DNA of 33,463 nucleotides, taken from positions 1 through 33,463 of the forward strand of contig JBAZAX010000017.1 in assembly GCA_041671765.1 (NCBI GenBank), written 5' to 3'. The notes beneath the pieces were generated by a model. That model did not search any database, was not told where the DNA came from, and saw only the letters and a program-made list of their open reading frames with translations. Shown piece by piece: positions 25,098-33,450 of this stretch. Position 1 is the stretch's first letter; every line of letters starts with the position of its first letter. The position numbers were made by a program, and so were the translations under genes. Source of the stretch: JBAZAX01 sp041671765. Lineage in GTDB: Bacteria > Babelota > Babeliae > Babelales > RVW-14.

Positions 25098-26399
25098 ATG
25101 TTTCAGGCGATTAAGCGCGCCCTGTGGGGCGACATTTCAGGGGAAGAGTTCAAGCGGTTTGGACTATTATCTCTAACCTTTTTATTCATTATTGGTACAT
25201 ACTGGTTGATGAGACCTTTAAAAGACGGCCTTTTCATTAAGATTGTTGGCGCAACCTACATTCCTTGGGCAAAAATTGCTTCTTTCGTATTTATTGTTCC
25301 ACTAATTCTAATTTACTCAAAACTAGTTGATTTAGTTGCAAAACAAAAGCTTTTTTACATCATATGCACATTTTACGCTTTACTATTTTTTGTAATTTCA
25401 TTCGCACTAAGACATCCAACAATTGGACTTGCAAACACAGTTCCTGGGGCCGATAGACTTCTTGGTTGGATTATATATCTTTCCATTGAAAGTTTTGGTT
25501 CTTTGGTAGTTGCATTGTTCTGGTCATTTGTTGCAAGTTCAACAGATACATCCTCCGCTAAAAAAGGTTATGCCCTAATTATTTCAGGCGCACAACTTGG
25601 TTCAATCGCCGGACCATTCTTGGCAAGTAATGCAAAAAGCTTTGGTATGCCTTTATTAACAATCTTTGTTTCTATCGGAATATTGATTGTTCCTCTACTC
25701 ATCAAATTGTTTATCACGGTTAATCCAAGCGCAGCTGAAGCAACGCCTACCTCAACTGAAAAGAAAACAGGAATTATCGAAGGTTTAAAACTTCTTTTAA
25801 CAAGACCATATTTGGCGGGTATTCTTGGAGTTGCTACATTGTACGAAATAATTGGTACAATCATCGACTATCAGATGAAGATGTCTGCAGATAAGGCGTT
25901 CCCAACACCAGAAGCAGTAACACAATTTCTTGGTAACTTCGGTATGGCTGCTAACAGCTTGGCACTTGTATTTGCATTAATCGGAACAAGTTTCTTTATA
26001 AGAAAATTTGGTCTAACATTTTGCTTGGTAATGTTCCCAGTAACAATCGGAATCGTTGTTGGATGTGTTTGGGCGTTCCCAGGAATCTGGATACTATTCG
26101 GAGCAATGGTTGCAATCAAGGGATTGAGCTATGCATTGAATAACCCTTGCAAAGAAATTATGTATATTCCAACAAGCAAAGATGCTAAATTCAAAGCAAA
26201 AGGTTGGATTGATATGTTTGGTGGAAGATCCGCAAAAGCAGCAGGATCAGGCATCAACGCATTCTTTACAACTTTGTCAGAATTAATGTTTTTCGGTTCA
26301 ATCATCTCTCTTGGAATCGTTGGCATCTGGATTGTAGTTGCATTGTATGTCGGAAAGACAAACAAGAAACTTACAGAATCAGGCACTATAATCAGCTAA
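25098..26399 (+). CDS. tlc: ATP/ADP translocase-like nucleotide transporter (Tlc/NTT family)
   Basis: Inner-membrane carrier of the family that exchanges host ATP for bacterial ADP or imports nucleotides. Seen: FGLLSLTFLFIIGTYWLMRP with LKDGLF (conserved N-terminal Tlc block), WIIYLSIESFGSLVVALFWS near residue 135, KKGYALIISGAQLGSIAGP near 155, and NNPCKEIMYIPTS and KFKAKGWIDMFGGR near 345-370, all hallmarks of the family. About 11-12 membrane segments are visible. At 433 residues it is shorter than the roughly 500 of rickettsial and chlamydial carriers, mainly in the loops and the C-terminal tail. AAGGAG lies 6 bases before the ATG and a strong terminator follows, so it is monocistronic. The exact substrate (ATP/ADP exchange or nucleotide uptake) cannot be decided from sequence. 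Confidence 0.93.
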   Translation: MFQAIKRALWGDISGEEFKRFGLLSLTFLFIIGTYWLMRPLKDGLFIKIVGATYIPWAKIASFVFIVPLILIYSKLVDLVAKQKLFYIICTFYALLFFVISFALRHPTIGLANTVPGADRLLGWIIYLSIESFGSLVVALFWSFVASSTDTSSAKKGYALIISGAQLGSIAGPFLASNAKSFGMPLLTIFVSIGILIVPLLIKLFITVNPSAAEATPTSTEKKTGIIEGLKLLLTRPYLAGILGVATLYEIIGTIIDYQMKMSADKAFPTPEAVTQFLGNFGMAANSLALVFALIGTSFFIRKFGLTFCLVMFPVTIGIVVGCVWAFPGIWILFGAMVAIKGLSYALNNPCKEIMYIPTSKDAKFKAKGWIDMFGGRSAKAAGSGINAFFTTLSELMFFGSIISLGIVGIWIVVALYVGKTNKKLTESGTIIS

Positions 26400-26423
26400 G
26401 TTAGCTAATTGATAGTAATTTTT

Positions 26424-26463
26424 AGGGCAGAGAAATCGTAGATGAAATCTCTGCCCTTTTTTT
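26424..26463 (+). terminator. Rho-independent terminator of the translocase gene
   Basis: Stem AGGGCAGAGA (26424-26433) with TCTCTGCCCT (26448-26457), a 14-base loop, and a run of seven T directly after the stem. It lies 25 bases past the translocase stop codon. Confidence 0.92.
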
Positions 26464-26484
26464 ATAATACAAAAATCACAATCT

Positions 26485-27327
26485 CTAAAATTCCAAGAAT
26501 TTATACCATTTTCCAAGTTCACTAATCTGTTTATTTTCAGCCAAAATTTTGATTCTTAATAACAAAAATTCCAACATTGACATTCTTCTCTCGTTTATTT
26601 GTTCCAGTAGGCCAGAACCCTTAGTTGTTAGCGCTTCGGAAACATCATTAAAATAAATCGTGTTTCCCCATGCACCTAAGCAGTACCTCCATACAGATTT
26701 TGAACACACACCAATCCACTCAGGTGAAACTTTATCCCATTTATCCCTAGCATATTGCAACCTATTAACAGAATTGAAAACTTGACCAAAAGTTATATAC
26801 TCTTCGTCAAAACAAAATTTTTGATTCCATTTCTCCAAATAATCAACTCGACTTTTTAATTTCTCTCCAAACTCTTTATGTATCCATGTTGAATTATCTG
26901 GATAAAAACCAAATTCACAACAAAGATCTGTATCAATGCGAGATTTAATTCTAAAAAGCATTAGACTTTTAAATGCTTCTAATCTTGAATTTAAATCTAA
27001 ATTCACGTTTGGATTTTCAGGTAATTCATTATCTTTTTTCCCCAAAAATTCGTATGCATAGTCACAGTAAGTACGAAATACAAAATAAAGTAAAACAGGA
27101 TGTAAAGAATCAAAAGCATGATGCTTTGCAAATATCCACAAACCATTTTTATTTTCTTGCAACCAGATTTTGTCTAACTCCTGATACAAAAAAGCTTGAA
27201 GCGAACCATGGCTAGATTTACACATACAATTTAAAAGATCTCCCTGACTGACTTTTTTCTGGCTTACCATAGGACTTAATAAAATAAAATATGATGCAAA
27301 TATTAAAGAGATAATAATAAATCTCAT
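26485..27327 (-). CDS. Secreted protein of unknown function
   Basis: A 280-residue protein with an N-terminal hydrophobic segment (MRFIIISLIFASYFILLS) likely to be a signal peptide. The rest is mainly helical, rich in Lys, aromatic residues and Cys (LNCMCKSS, DLCCEFGFYP, VCSKSVWRYCLG); the paired cysteines could form disulfides after export. No known domain recognised. GGAG lies 8 bases before the ATG, directly beside the long hairpin at 27341-27383. It is downstream of another secreted protein gene (27443-28261) on the same strand. Confidence 0.7.
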   Translation of the reverse strand: MRFIIISLIFASYFILLSPMVSQKKVSQGDLLNCMCKSSHGSLQAFLYQELDKIWLQENKNGLWIFAKHHAFDSLHPVLLYFVFRTYCDYAYEFLGKKDNELPENPNVNLDLNSRLEAFKSLMLFRIKSRIDTDLCCEFGFYPDNSTWIHKEFGEKLKSRVDYLEKWNQKFCFDEEYITFGQVFNSVNRLQYARDKWDKVSPEWIGVCSKSVWRYCLGAWGNTIYFNDVSEALTTKGSGLLEQINERRMSMLEFLLLRIKILAENKQISELGKWYKFLEF

Positions 27328-27340
27328 ATTGGTATCTCCA

Positions 27341-27383
27341 AATAGCAGTATAGGCCGGGAATTCCCTGGCCTATACTGCTATT
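27341..27383 (-). promoter_or_regulatory. Perfect long hairpin against the ribosome-binding site
   Basis: Arms of 16 bases (AATAGCAGTATAGGCC at 27341-27356, exact complement at 27368-27383) enclose GGGAATTCCCT, which is itself self-complementary. On the minus strand the hairpin ends directly before the GGAG ribosome-binding site of the gene starting at 27327, and that site lies in a second small hairpin (TTGG-AGATA-CCAA). No T-run follows in either direction, so it does not look like a terminator. It could control translation or RNA stability, or be a transposed palindrome. Confidence 0.7.
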
Positions 27384-27442
27384 AACTTAACCGATAAATT
27401 CAAATATCAAATCTATGCATAATTCTATAATTATTATTTAAG

Positions 27443-28261
27443 TTATATATCCTTATAGGCCAAACTTAAAAATTCTGTCCATGCTTGTTGATTGGATTTT
27501 TCGCCTGTAGCTATCGCTTGCAACTTATTTTTTATTTTTTCAAACGCAGCAATCTTTGCCAACCCTATAGCTTTGGCGTTTTCTCTATACACAAAATCAT
27601 AACGATTATCAACATTTCCAAAATATACTGTATGCGTATAAAGACCAACGGTACTCAAACTGGATTTTTGACAAAAATACACCCAAACGTTAGAAGGTAA
27701 GCGCATCAAAATTTTTCCAAGATGCCCCAGTGCAGCACTTGTTAACTTACCAAAATCAGAATCTGCTGTAATAATTTGATAATTCCAGACATCCTTTACC
27801 TTACTTCTAAACAAATTATAAATAGATGCACAATGCTCAGCATCTTCGCTGTTTTCTGCTATAACTAGTGAGGCTGCAACGTCTACATAAACACGTGCAA
27901 GAATAAAAATGAATCGTTCCTGCATCTTTTCTAAATCAGAAGATTGTGGAAGTCCACTTGCACGCACAGACTCATAAGCTACTCTACATAAATGGTAATT
28001 CATGCAAACATCGCCAACTTCATTGGCAAACTTATCAACTAAACCAAAAACTTTTTCAGTCTCTTCAGCTCTGGAACATGCTCGAATTTGAGCATCTAAT
28101 GCTTCATAACATTGACCAACACACTGAGCTGTTACTTTTTTTTCTATACCAGTTAGAGAAACATTAGCACTTGACATATCTTCCTGTTTCTTCTCCATGG
28201 AATATGATACACAAAAAAACGTACTTCCAAAGATTACCGCTGTCAAAAGCTTTTTCAACAT
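27443..28261 (-). CDS. Secreted protein of unknown function
   Basis: A 272-residue protein from the ATG at 28261, chosen because AAGGGAG sits 6 bases upstream and the signal peptide starts there (MLKKLLTAVIFGSTFF to SYS, cleavage before Met-Glu-Lys). An upstream ATG at 28294 adds 11 residues and has no such site. The mature part is mostly helical with several Cys (TAQCVGQCYEALDAQIRAC, VCMNYHLCRVAY). No known domain recognised. It lies between an exported kinase-like gene upstream and another secreted unknown downstream, all on the minus strand. Confidence 0.75.
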   Translation of the reverse strand: MLKKLLTAVIFGSTFFCVSYSMEKKQEDMSSANVSLTGIEKKVTAQCVGQCYEALDAQIRACSRAEETEKVFGLVDKFANEVGDVCMNYHLCRVAYESVRASGLPQSSDLEKMQERFIFILARVYVDVAASLVIAENSEDAEHCASIYNLFRSKVKDVWNYQIITADSDFGKLTSAALGHLGKILMRLPSNVWVYFCQKSSLSTVGLYTHTVYFGNVDNRYDFVYRENAKAIGLAKIAAFEKIKNKLQAIATGEKSNQQAWTEFLSLAYKDI

Positions 28262-28402
28262 GACAACTCCCTTCAAAAACAAAAACTTATACACCTATAC
28301 GTATCGTACAAGGAGATACCATATTTTAAAAACTTAATGCAATACTAATATTTTTTATTTTATAAAATAGAGATGCAGACTAAATACTAAAACAGAAATA
28401 TT

Positions 28403-29212
28403 TTAAAAACCAAGCCTACTTAAAATCTCTTGCACGCAACGACGATTGACAATTTTTTGAATTTGTAATGAATCTGCGGATTGGGCTTCCTGCATAATTG
28501 GGTAATTATAAACAACCAAATCATGTGGCATATTTAATTTTAAATAAAACGTCTCATCATTTTTAATGTCGAAAACTTCATACCTTCGTCCAAATTGGTT
28601 CCAATCCTGAGGACTAATGCACACATGAGATATGCTATCCACAATTTCTTTAAACATTTGATAAGAAAATACTCCTAAACCACAATTTTGATCTGTTTTA
28701 GAATACATACGCCCAAAGGCATACATTACATCTACAACTCTTCTTAAATTTGGCAAATCACCACTGCTATGAGCACGTATATTTCTTTGTGTTAATCGTT
28801 CTACTAAAATTTTTAACGGACAATGAACAAACACGGACAGAACATTATAATTTTTTAATTCTTCCCTGAACAATTTATACCACCTCAAATCATCAATAAC
28901 AGTGTCACATAAGACAAAGCGGTTTTTTATAGCAACACAATCTTTTATGTTTTTTATTGTGGCGCGATGAAGATATTCTTCATCCCAACAATCATCCCCA
29001 TCCCCAACATCATCCACACTAACATATGCCCACCGATCACGCTGTTTTTTCTCGACAACGTTCATAAAACATTCGGCAAGCGAAGATTTTCCGGAACAGG
29101 TTGGACCATCCAAAACAACAATAAGTGGCCGACTATCCATTGCTTTGATATTATTAAAAATAATTAAACAAAAAAGTATCGCTAAAAATTTACATACTCT
29201 AACAATCTTCAT
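28403..29212 (-). CDS. P-loop kinase (chloramphenicol-phosphotransferase-like) with signal peptide
   Basis: Residues 1-24 form a signal peptide (MKIVRVCKFLAILFCLIIF to IKA). They are followed at once by strand IVVLDG and a Walker A loop GPTCSGKSS (Lys42), then YVSVDDVGDG near 65-72 and VFVHCPLKILVERLTQRN near 130-145. The layout resembles small-molecule kinases of the chloramphenicol phosphotransferase/zeta-toxin-like group. About 269 residues in all. GGGGG lies just before the ATG. A nucleotide-dependent kinase with an export signal is unusual; it may act in the host cytosol after secretion, where ATP is plentiful. Alternatively the hydrophobic start could anchor it with the kinase facing inward. 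The substrate is unknown. Confidence 0.78.
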   Translation of the reverse strand: MKIVRVCKFLAILFCLIIFNNIKAMDSRPLIVVLDGPTCSGKSSLAECFMNVVEKKQRDRWAYVSVDDVGDGDDCWDEEYLHRATIKNIKDCVAIKNRFVLCDTVIDDLRWYKLFREELKNYNVLSVFVHCPLKILVERLTQRNIRAHSSGDLPNLRRVVDVMYAFGRMYSKTDQNCGLGVFSYQMFKEIVDSISHVCISPQDWNQFGRRYEVFDIKNDETFYLKLNMPHDLVVYNYPIMQEAQSADSLQIQKIVNRRCVQEILSRLGF

Positions 29213-29310
29213 AATCCCCCTGTAAAAAATTGATAAAACCTAAATTAATTTTAAAAAAATCAGCGAAATAAAATATTATCAAAAATTAATATTGAAAGAC
29301 AATAATTAAT

Positions 29311-31887
29311 TTAATTTTTACGACGTAACCAATCTTTTGCCAACTCAATGCCTATTATTTTAATTAGCGATAAGCCTAAAATAATTCCCCATTCCGCAAG
29401 GCTAAGATCCGTCGCCTGAAATAAATCTTTTAAAAATGGTACATATAAAGCACAAAGTTGAAGAACAAATCCTGCGACAACGGCCCAAATAAGCCACATA
29501 TTGTTAAATAAATCAATTTTGAATATAGATTTTTTAAAATTTTTTACTGCAAAAACAAAAAATAGGGCATCGCAGGCTAAAGCCGTAAAAATAATTGTTC
29601 TGATATGATCTATTGGCATATTAATTTTAAGTAAAATAACATACATTGCAAAAAGGCCTAAATCCGTAACAAATCCAATTAAGAAAATCATAAATTTCAT
29701 ATCATAATTCAATATTGGTTCATATTTTGAACGAGGAGCTTGTCGCATAATATCCTGATCTTCAGGCTCTTTTATAAGGGCAAGATGCATAAATCCATGC
29801 CCAATCATATTTATCCAAAAAATTTGAGTCGCGAATAGTGGCAATGGAAAACCACATAAAATTGCCCCAGATATCATCACAATTTCACTAAAACTGTGTG
29901 CCAATAAAAAAACAATAATTTTTCTTATGTTATTAAAAATGGTTCGCCCTTCTCTCACAGCCGCATCAATCGAAGAAAGATTATTATCAAGCAAAACCAT
30001 ATCTGCAATTTCATGCGCCACATCCGATCCTGAGCCAAGAGCAACACCAATATCTGCCGCTTTCAATGCCGGAGCATCATTCACACCGTCTCCGATCATC
30101 GCAACTGCTCTACCAACATTTTTAAATGCATTAACAATTCTAATCTTATGCTTTGGTTCAACGCGTGCAAAAATTGTTAAATTTTCGATTCGTTGTTGCA
30201 ATTCCACATCAGACATTTTATCAAGTTGAATCCCTGTAATAACATTTTGCTCTGATGCCGGCAACCCTGCTTCGCTTGCAACACGCATTGCAGTATCCTT
30301 GTGATCACCGGTTACAACAACCAGCTTTATGCCTGCACCTAGGAGTTCTTTAACCGTCTGTTTTGCATGAGGCCGGAGTGGATCCTTAATTCCAAGTAAT
30401 CCACAAAATTCAAACTCTACCAATGGTTCTTGTATAATGCTTGTTTCAACATTTTTTGCAGCTACTGCAATCACTCGAAGACCTTGGCTTACCATAAATT
30501 CCGCAATAGCTTTAAATTTGATCAGTTCATTATCTTGTTTACAAAATTCAAATATTTTTTCTTGTGAACCTTTCACAATTAATTTATTTAAACCATCATA
30601 CTTATTTAATGTAACCATGTATTTTAGATCAGAAGAAAAAGGAACTTCGGCCAACCGTTTATTTTTTTTCCTAATGTCATGGACATTGATGTCGATATAA
30701 CGAGCCAAATCTAAAATTGCAATATCTGTTTGATTTCCCTTAAACAAAACATCATCCTGAAGGTGCGCATCGTTATTTAAAACTGCTAATGTTATTAATT
30801 TTTTCAATTCATCAGATTCAATTTTATTTGAGTAATCAATTACAAAAATTTCACCATTACCTGTTACGGCATCACTAACAAGCATCTTACCTTCGGTTAA
30901 TGTTCCAGTTTTATCAGTACAAATTACAGAAACACTTCCCAATGTTTCGGCCGCAACAAGGTGTCGAACTAAAGCCTTACGTTTTAACATCCGTTGCATT
31001 CCAACTGCCAAAATAGCAGTAACAGTTACAACCAAACCTTCTGGAACTGACGCAACAGCAAGAGCAATTGCAATCGAAATAATTTTATTAAGCTCGATAC
31101 CACGTAAAAAGCCAACAGCTAAAACAAGTGTAGAAATGGAGATCATTAAAACACTAAGCAACCATGATAACTGTAAAATTTGTTCTTGCAGCGGAGTGGA
31201 GCTCTCTTCCGTTTGCCAAACAAGCCCAGCAATTTGCCCAAGGTAAGAATGTATGGCTGTAGCAACAACAATCCCCTCTGCTTTTCCACTTACCACAAAT
31301 GTTCCAGCGAGTGCCATATTTTTTTGTTCAGCAATAATCTTTGTCTCTTCTATTAGATCTACGTTTTTTTCAATAGACTTTGATTCACCGGTCAAAATAG
31401 ATTCATCAAATTTTAAATCAATGGCCTTTGTTATTCGAATATCAGCAGGAACCTTGTCCCCTGCTGATAATAAAATCACATCACCTGGAACTAAAATTTT
31501 TGAATTAATTGTAAAAATTTTTCCATCTCGCCTAACATTACAAAATTGAGTTTCATACGCCTTAAGTGTAAATACTGCTCTTTCAGCTTTGTACTCCTGA
31601 ACAAATCCAACAACCACATTTGCAAGAGCAGCAATCAAAATAACAACAAAATCCTTTAGCGAGGATAACAATAAACTTGCTATCATTGCCAAAATTAAAA
31701 TGGCCATTAATGGATTTAAAAATTGATTTAGTATAATAATCCAAACACTTATCGGCTGTTTATGTGGAATTTCATTATAACCAAAAACATCCAACCGTTG
31801 CCTGGCATCTTCACTTGAAAGACCATTTTGAATATCGGTTTTAAAATGTTGAGCAATAGTATCTAAACCCATTTGATAAAAATTCAT
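29311..31887 (-). CDS. P2-type cation-transporting ATPase (Ca2+-ATPase-like)
   Basis: Inner-membrane ion pump of 858 residues. Seen: an N-terminal cation-ATPase domain (GLSSEDARQRLDVFGYNEIP), SILTGES near 167 (actuator domain), membrane helix 4 ASVPEGLVV near 282, the phosphorylation loop CTDKTGTLTEG near 326, GDGVNDAPALKAADIGVALG near 600, and ten hydrophobic segments. The arrangement matches the SERCA/PMR1-like P2A group. In helix 5, HSFSEIVM aligns with SNVGEVV of SERCA, replacing the Asn ligand with Ser. In helix 6, WINMIGHGFMHLAL aligns with WVNLVTDGLPATAL, replacing Thr and Asp ligands with Gly and His. The transported ion is therefore uncertain. GGGG precedes the ATG. It is divergent from the small protein at 32102. 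Confidence 0.9.
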   Translation of the reverse strand: MNFYQMGLDTIAQHFKTDIQNGLSSEDARQRLDVFGYNEIPHKQPISVWIIILNQFLNPLMAILILAMIASLLLSSLKDFVVILIAALANVVVGFVQEYKAERAVFTLKAYETQFCNVRRDGKIFTINSKILVPGDVILLSAGDKVPADIRITKAIDLKFDESILTGESKSIEKNVDLIEETKIIAEQKNMALAGTFVVSGKAEGIVVATAIHSYLGQIAGLVWQTEESSTPLQEQILQLSWLLSVLMISISTLVLAVGFLRGIELNKIISIAIALAVASVPEGLVVTVTAILAVGMQRMLKRKALVRHLVAAETLGSVSVICTDKTGTLTEGKMLVSDAVTGNGEIFVIDYSNKIESDELKKLITLAVLNNDAHLQDDVLFKGNQTDIAILDLARYIDINVHDIRKKNKRLAEVPFSSDLKYMVTLNKYDGLNKLIVKGSQEKIFEFCKQDNELIKFKAIAEFMVSQGLRVIAVAAKNVETSIIQEPLVEFEFCGLLGIKDPLRPHAKQTVKELLGAGIKLVVVTGDHKDTAMRVASEAGLPASEQNVITGIQLDKMSDVELQQRIENLTIFARVEPKHKIRIVNAFKNVGRAVAMIGDGVNDAPALKAADIGVALGSGSDVAHEIADMVLLDNNLSSIDAAVREGRTIFNNIRKIIVFLLAHSFSEIVMISGAILCGFPLPLFATQIFWINMIGHGFMHLALIKEPEDQDIMRQAPRSKYEPILNYDMKFMIFLIGFVTDLGLFAMYVILLKINMPIDHIRTIIFTALACDALFFVFAVKNFKKSIFKIDLFNNMWLIWAVVAGFVLQLCALYVPFLKDLFQATDLSLAEWGIILGLSLIKIIGIELAKDWLRRKN

Positions 31888-31975
31888 ACCATCCCCCGCT
31901 AAAGGTTAATTTTAATAATAAGGCACAAATATCTCTTACAATATTTCATATTGAATTTTCAATAAAAAAATATAT

Positions 31976-32005
31976 TTGACGTATTTCAATTATGTGATTT
32001 ATATA
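31976..32005 (+). promoter_or_regulatory. Sigma-70-type promoter of the gene at 32102
   Basis: TTGACG at 31976-31981 and TATATA at 32000-32005, spaced 18 bases (or 17 to TTATAT), give a good consensus match. A leader of about 90 bases precedes the ATG at 32102. This is the clearest promoter in the window. Confidence 0.55.
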
Positions 32006-32101
32006 TATAACAAGCCTGGAAGCGTTTGTCATTTATAAAAAATAAACTTAACCTGGAACTAATATCGTAGTTTAAAGTAAAATTTTTATGGAGGTTTTTT
32101 T

Positions 32102-32512
32102 ATGATAAACAATAAAACACTTGCAATAGTTGCATTATCTCTTGTTTTGACAACTGTCAGTTATGCTGAAAAATCAGACGAGCAGACCCCAGCAAGCAAG
32201 GCCACCAGCCTTACCAAGAATGCATGCTCACTAGTCGCTTACCCTTTTAAAAAGGCAGGCAATACGGTTTATTACAGTGCAGAAACAGTAGCCCAAATTT
32301 TAAAGGCACTAAAGCCTGCAGGCCTTGCAACTCTTGAGGCAGGTAAGCTTGCAATATACCTTGGAGTAATTGCAGCGGCCGTTTATGGGATAGGCTCAGC
32401 AACTCAGGCTAGCTATCCTGAAAATTACTCAGCACAATTTTATGATTATGCTAAACCGGTTGTTCAACAAGCCGGACTAAAATTAGCAGAATTACAACAT
32501 TTGATTAACTAA
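32102..32512 (+). CDS. Small secreted or membrane protein of unknown function
   Basis: A 136-residue protein with a clear signal peptide (MINNKTLAIVALSLVL to SYA, cleavage near residue 22). A polar linker follows, then an Ala/Gly-rich hydrophobic segment near residues 83-102 (LAIYLGVIAAAVYGIGSA) that could cross the membrane, and a short Tyr/Ala-rich tail. No known domain recognised. GGAGG lies 8 bases before the ATG, a strong promoter-like sequence precedes it and a strong terminator follows, which suggests high expression as a single-gene unit. It could be an envelope or surface protein. Confidence 0.75.
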   Translation: MINNKTLAIVALSLVLTTVSYAEKSDEQTPASKATSLTKNACSLVAYPFKKAGNTVYYSAETVAQILKALKPAGLATLEAGKLAIYLGVIAAAVYGIGSATQASYPENYSAQFYDYAKPVVQQAGLKLAELQHLIN

Positions 32513-32542
32513 CAGTTTTTGACTAGCTCTTTGCATTAGTTC

Positions 32543-32585
32543 AAAAAAAAGAGCCGCGCATGTTTGTACACGCGGCTCTTTTTTT
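32543..32585. terminator. Bidirectional rho-independent terminator
   Basis: A-run plus GAGCCGCG (32551-32558) pairs with CGCGGCTC plus T-run (32571-32585), around a loop of about 12 bases. The A-run on one side and T-run on the other let it serve both the plus-strand gene ending at 32512 and the converging minus-strand gene ending at 32646. Confidence 0.92.
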
Positions 32586-32645
32586 ATTAAAATTATCAAT
32601 TTTTTATTTGTTACGCCAATTTACAAGCAAATTTCCAAAAGTTTT

Positions 32646-33450
32646 TTACATAAGCCTAATATTTTCTCTGAAATCTATTCTATTTTCTACAAGAGCTCTC
32701 ATAAAATCCTGCTCTGCACTATTTCTGAAAAACACAATCAACTCTTTCTCCGAAAGCATGTTTATTATTTTCTTCAAAGATTCTATGCATTCTTCTGCAT
32801 CCCTACCTATCACCCAACTACAACTAAAAATTAACCCCTTATGTGATTTTTTTGAAATATTACTCAAAGTAAACACCGACTTTTCTCTATTTTTGCCATT
32901 GAAGTTATGTGAAATACAAAGCTTCCCTCTTTTAATCTTACGAGCAATCCAACGTATCCATTTTAACGTGTCTTTTTCTTTGAGAAATTGACTTTCCACT
33001 TCGTGGGGCAGCACAATTTTTACATTCAATCACAAAATCAGTTGTAACAACATCAAATTCAGTGGTACGGAGCAAAACAATCTCCTGCCCTAAATTAAAC
33101 GGAATTTCACTAGAAAAAAAAGCAAACTCTAAATCAAACCCAAAAATATCCTGATACCCCATTCTACCAAGTAAAATATACAAAGCAGATTCCATTTCAA
33201 AAAAACGCCCCTCATTACCAGAATTTAACAACTTATTAAAACCGGGAAGATGTGAAAATTTGGTTATGGCCAGTTCTTGTATTGCAAACGCTTGAGTTGA
33301 AAACTCTCGAGTTGTAAACTCTTGAGTTGTAAACTCTTGAGTTGTAAAATTCGGACCAAAAATACTACAAAACAAACCCCTAAAACAAAAAATCGCAGAA
33401 GTTATAAAAATAACCCTGCGATACTCATGTGCTTTAAATTTTGCAAACAT
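32646..33450 (-). pseudogene. Frameshifted PD-(D/E)XK nuclease-like gene with signal-like N-terminus
   Basis: Two overlapping frames make one gene. Frame 1 (33450 down to 32938) starts with GGAGG before the ATG, then a hydrophobic stretch (RRVIFITSAIFCFRGLFCSIFG), five or so pentapeptide repeats of FTTQE type, then EMESALYILLGRMGY and EFDVVTTDFVIECK, a typical PD-(D/E)XK nuclease core (E ... D ... ExK). After ECK frame 1 turns into a basic tail that soon stops. Frame 2 (33029 to 32646) continues with VKIVLPHEVESQFLKEKD to the end. Removing one base from the A5 run (T5 on the plus strand, 33017-33021) joins them into about 268 residues. The cause could be a real mutation, slippage-based frameshifting, or a sequencing error. 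It resembles Mrr/NERD-like nucleases only in the core motif. Confidence 0.7.
33271..33345 (-). repeat. Five 15-base tandem repeats encoding FTTQE-type pentapeptides
   Basis: Units of 15 bases start at 33271, 33286, 33301, 33316 and 33331; the last two are identical (AAACTCTTGAGTTGT) and the others drift from them. They encode a degenerate array with consensus F-T-T-Q-E just after the hydrophobic N-terminus of the nuclease-like gene. Each unit contains the small palindrome AACTC-TT-GAGTT. The gradient from identical to diverged units suggests growth by slippage from one end. Confidence 0.9.

Noticed and set aside
27341..27383. Long hairpin as a rho-independent terminator
   Set aside because: No T-run follows the stem on either strand, and it lies directly against a ribosome-binding site.
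33271..33345. Tandem repeats as a CRISPR array or HspR operator
   Set aside because: Units are contiguous 15-mers without spacers and are translated in frame. CTTGAGT occurs, but the CTTGAGT-N7-ACTCAAG arrangement does not.
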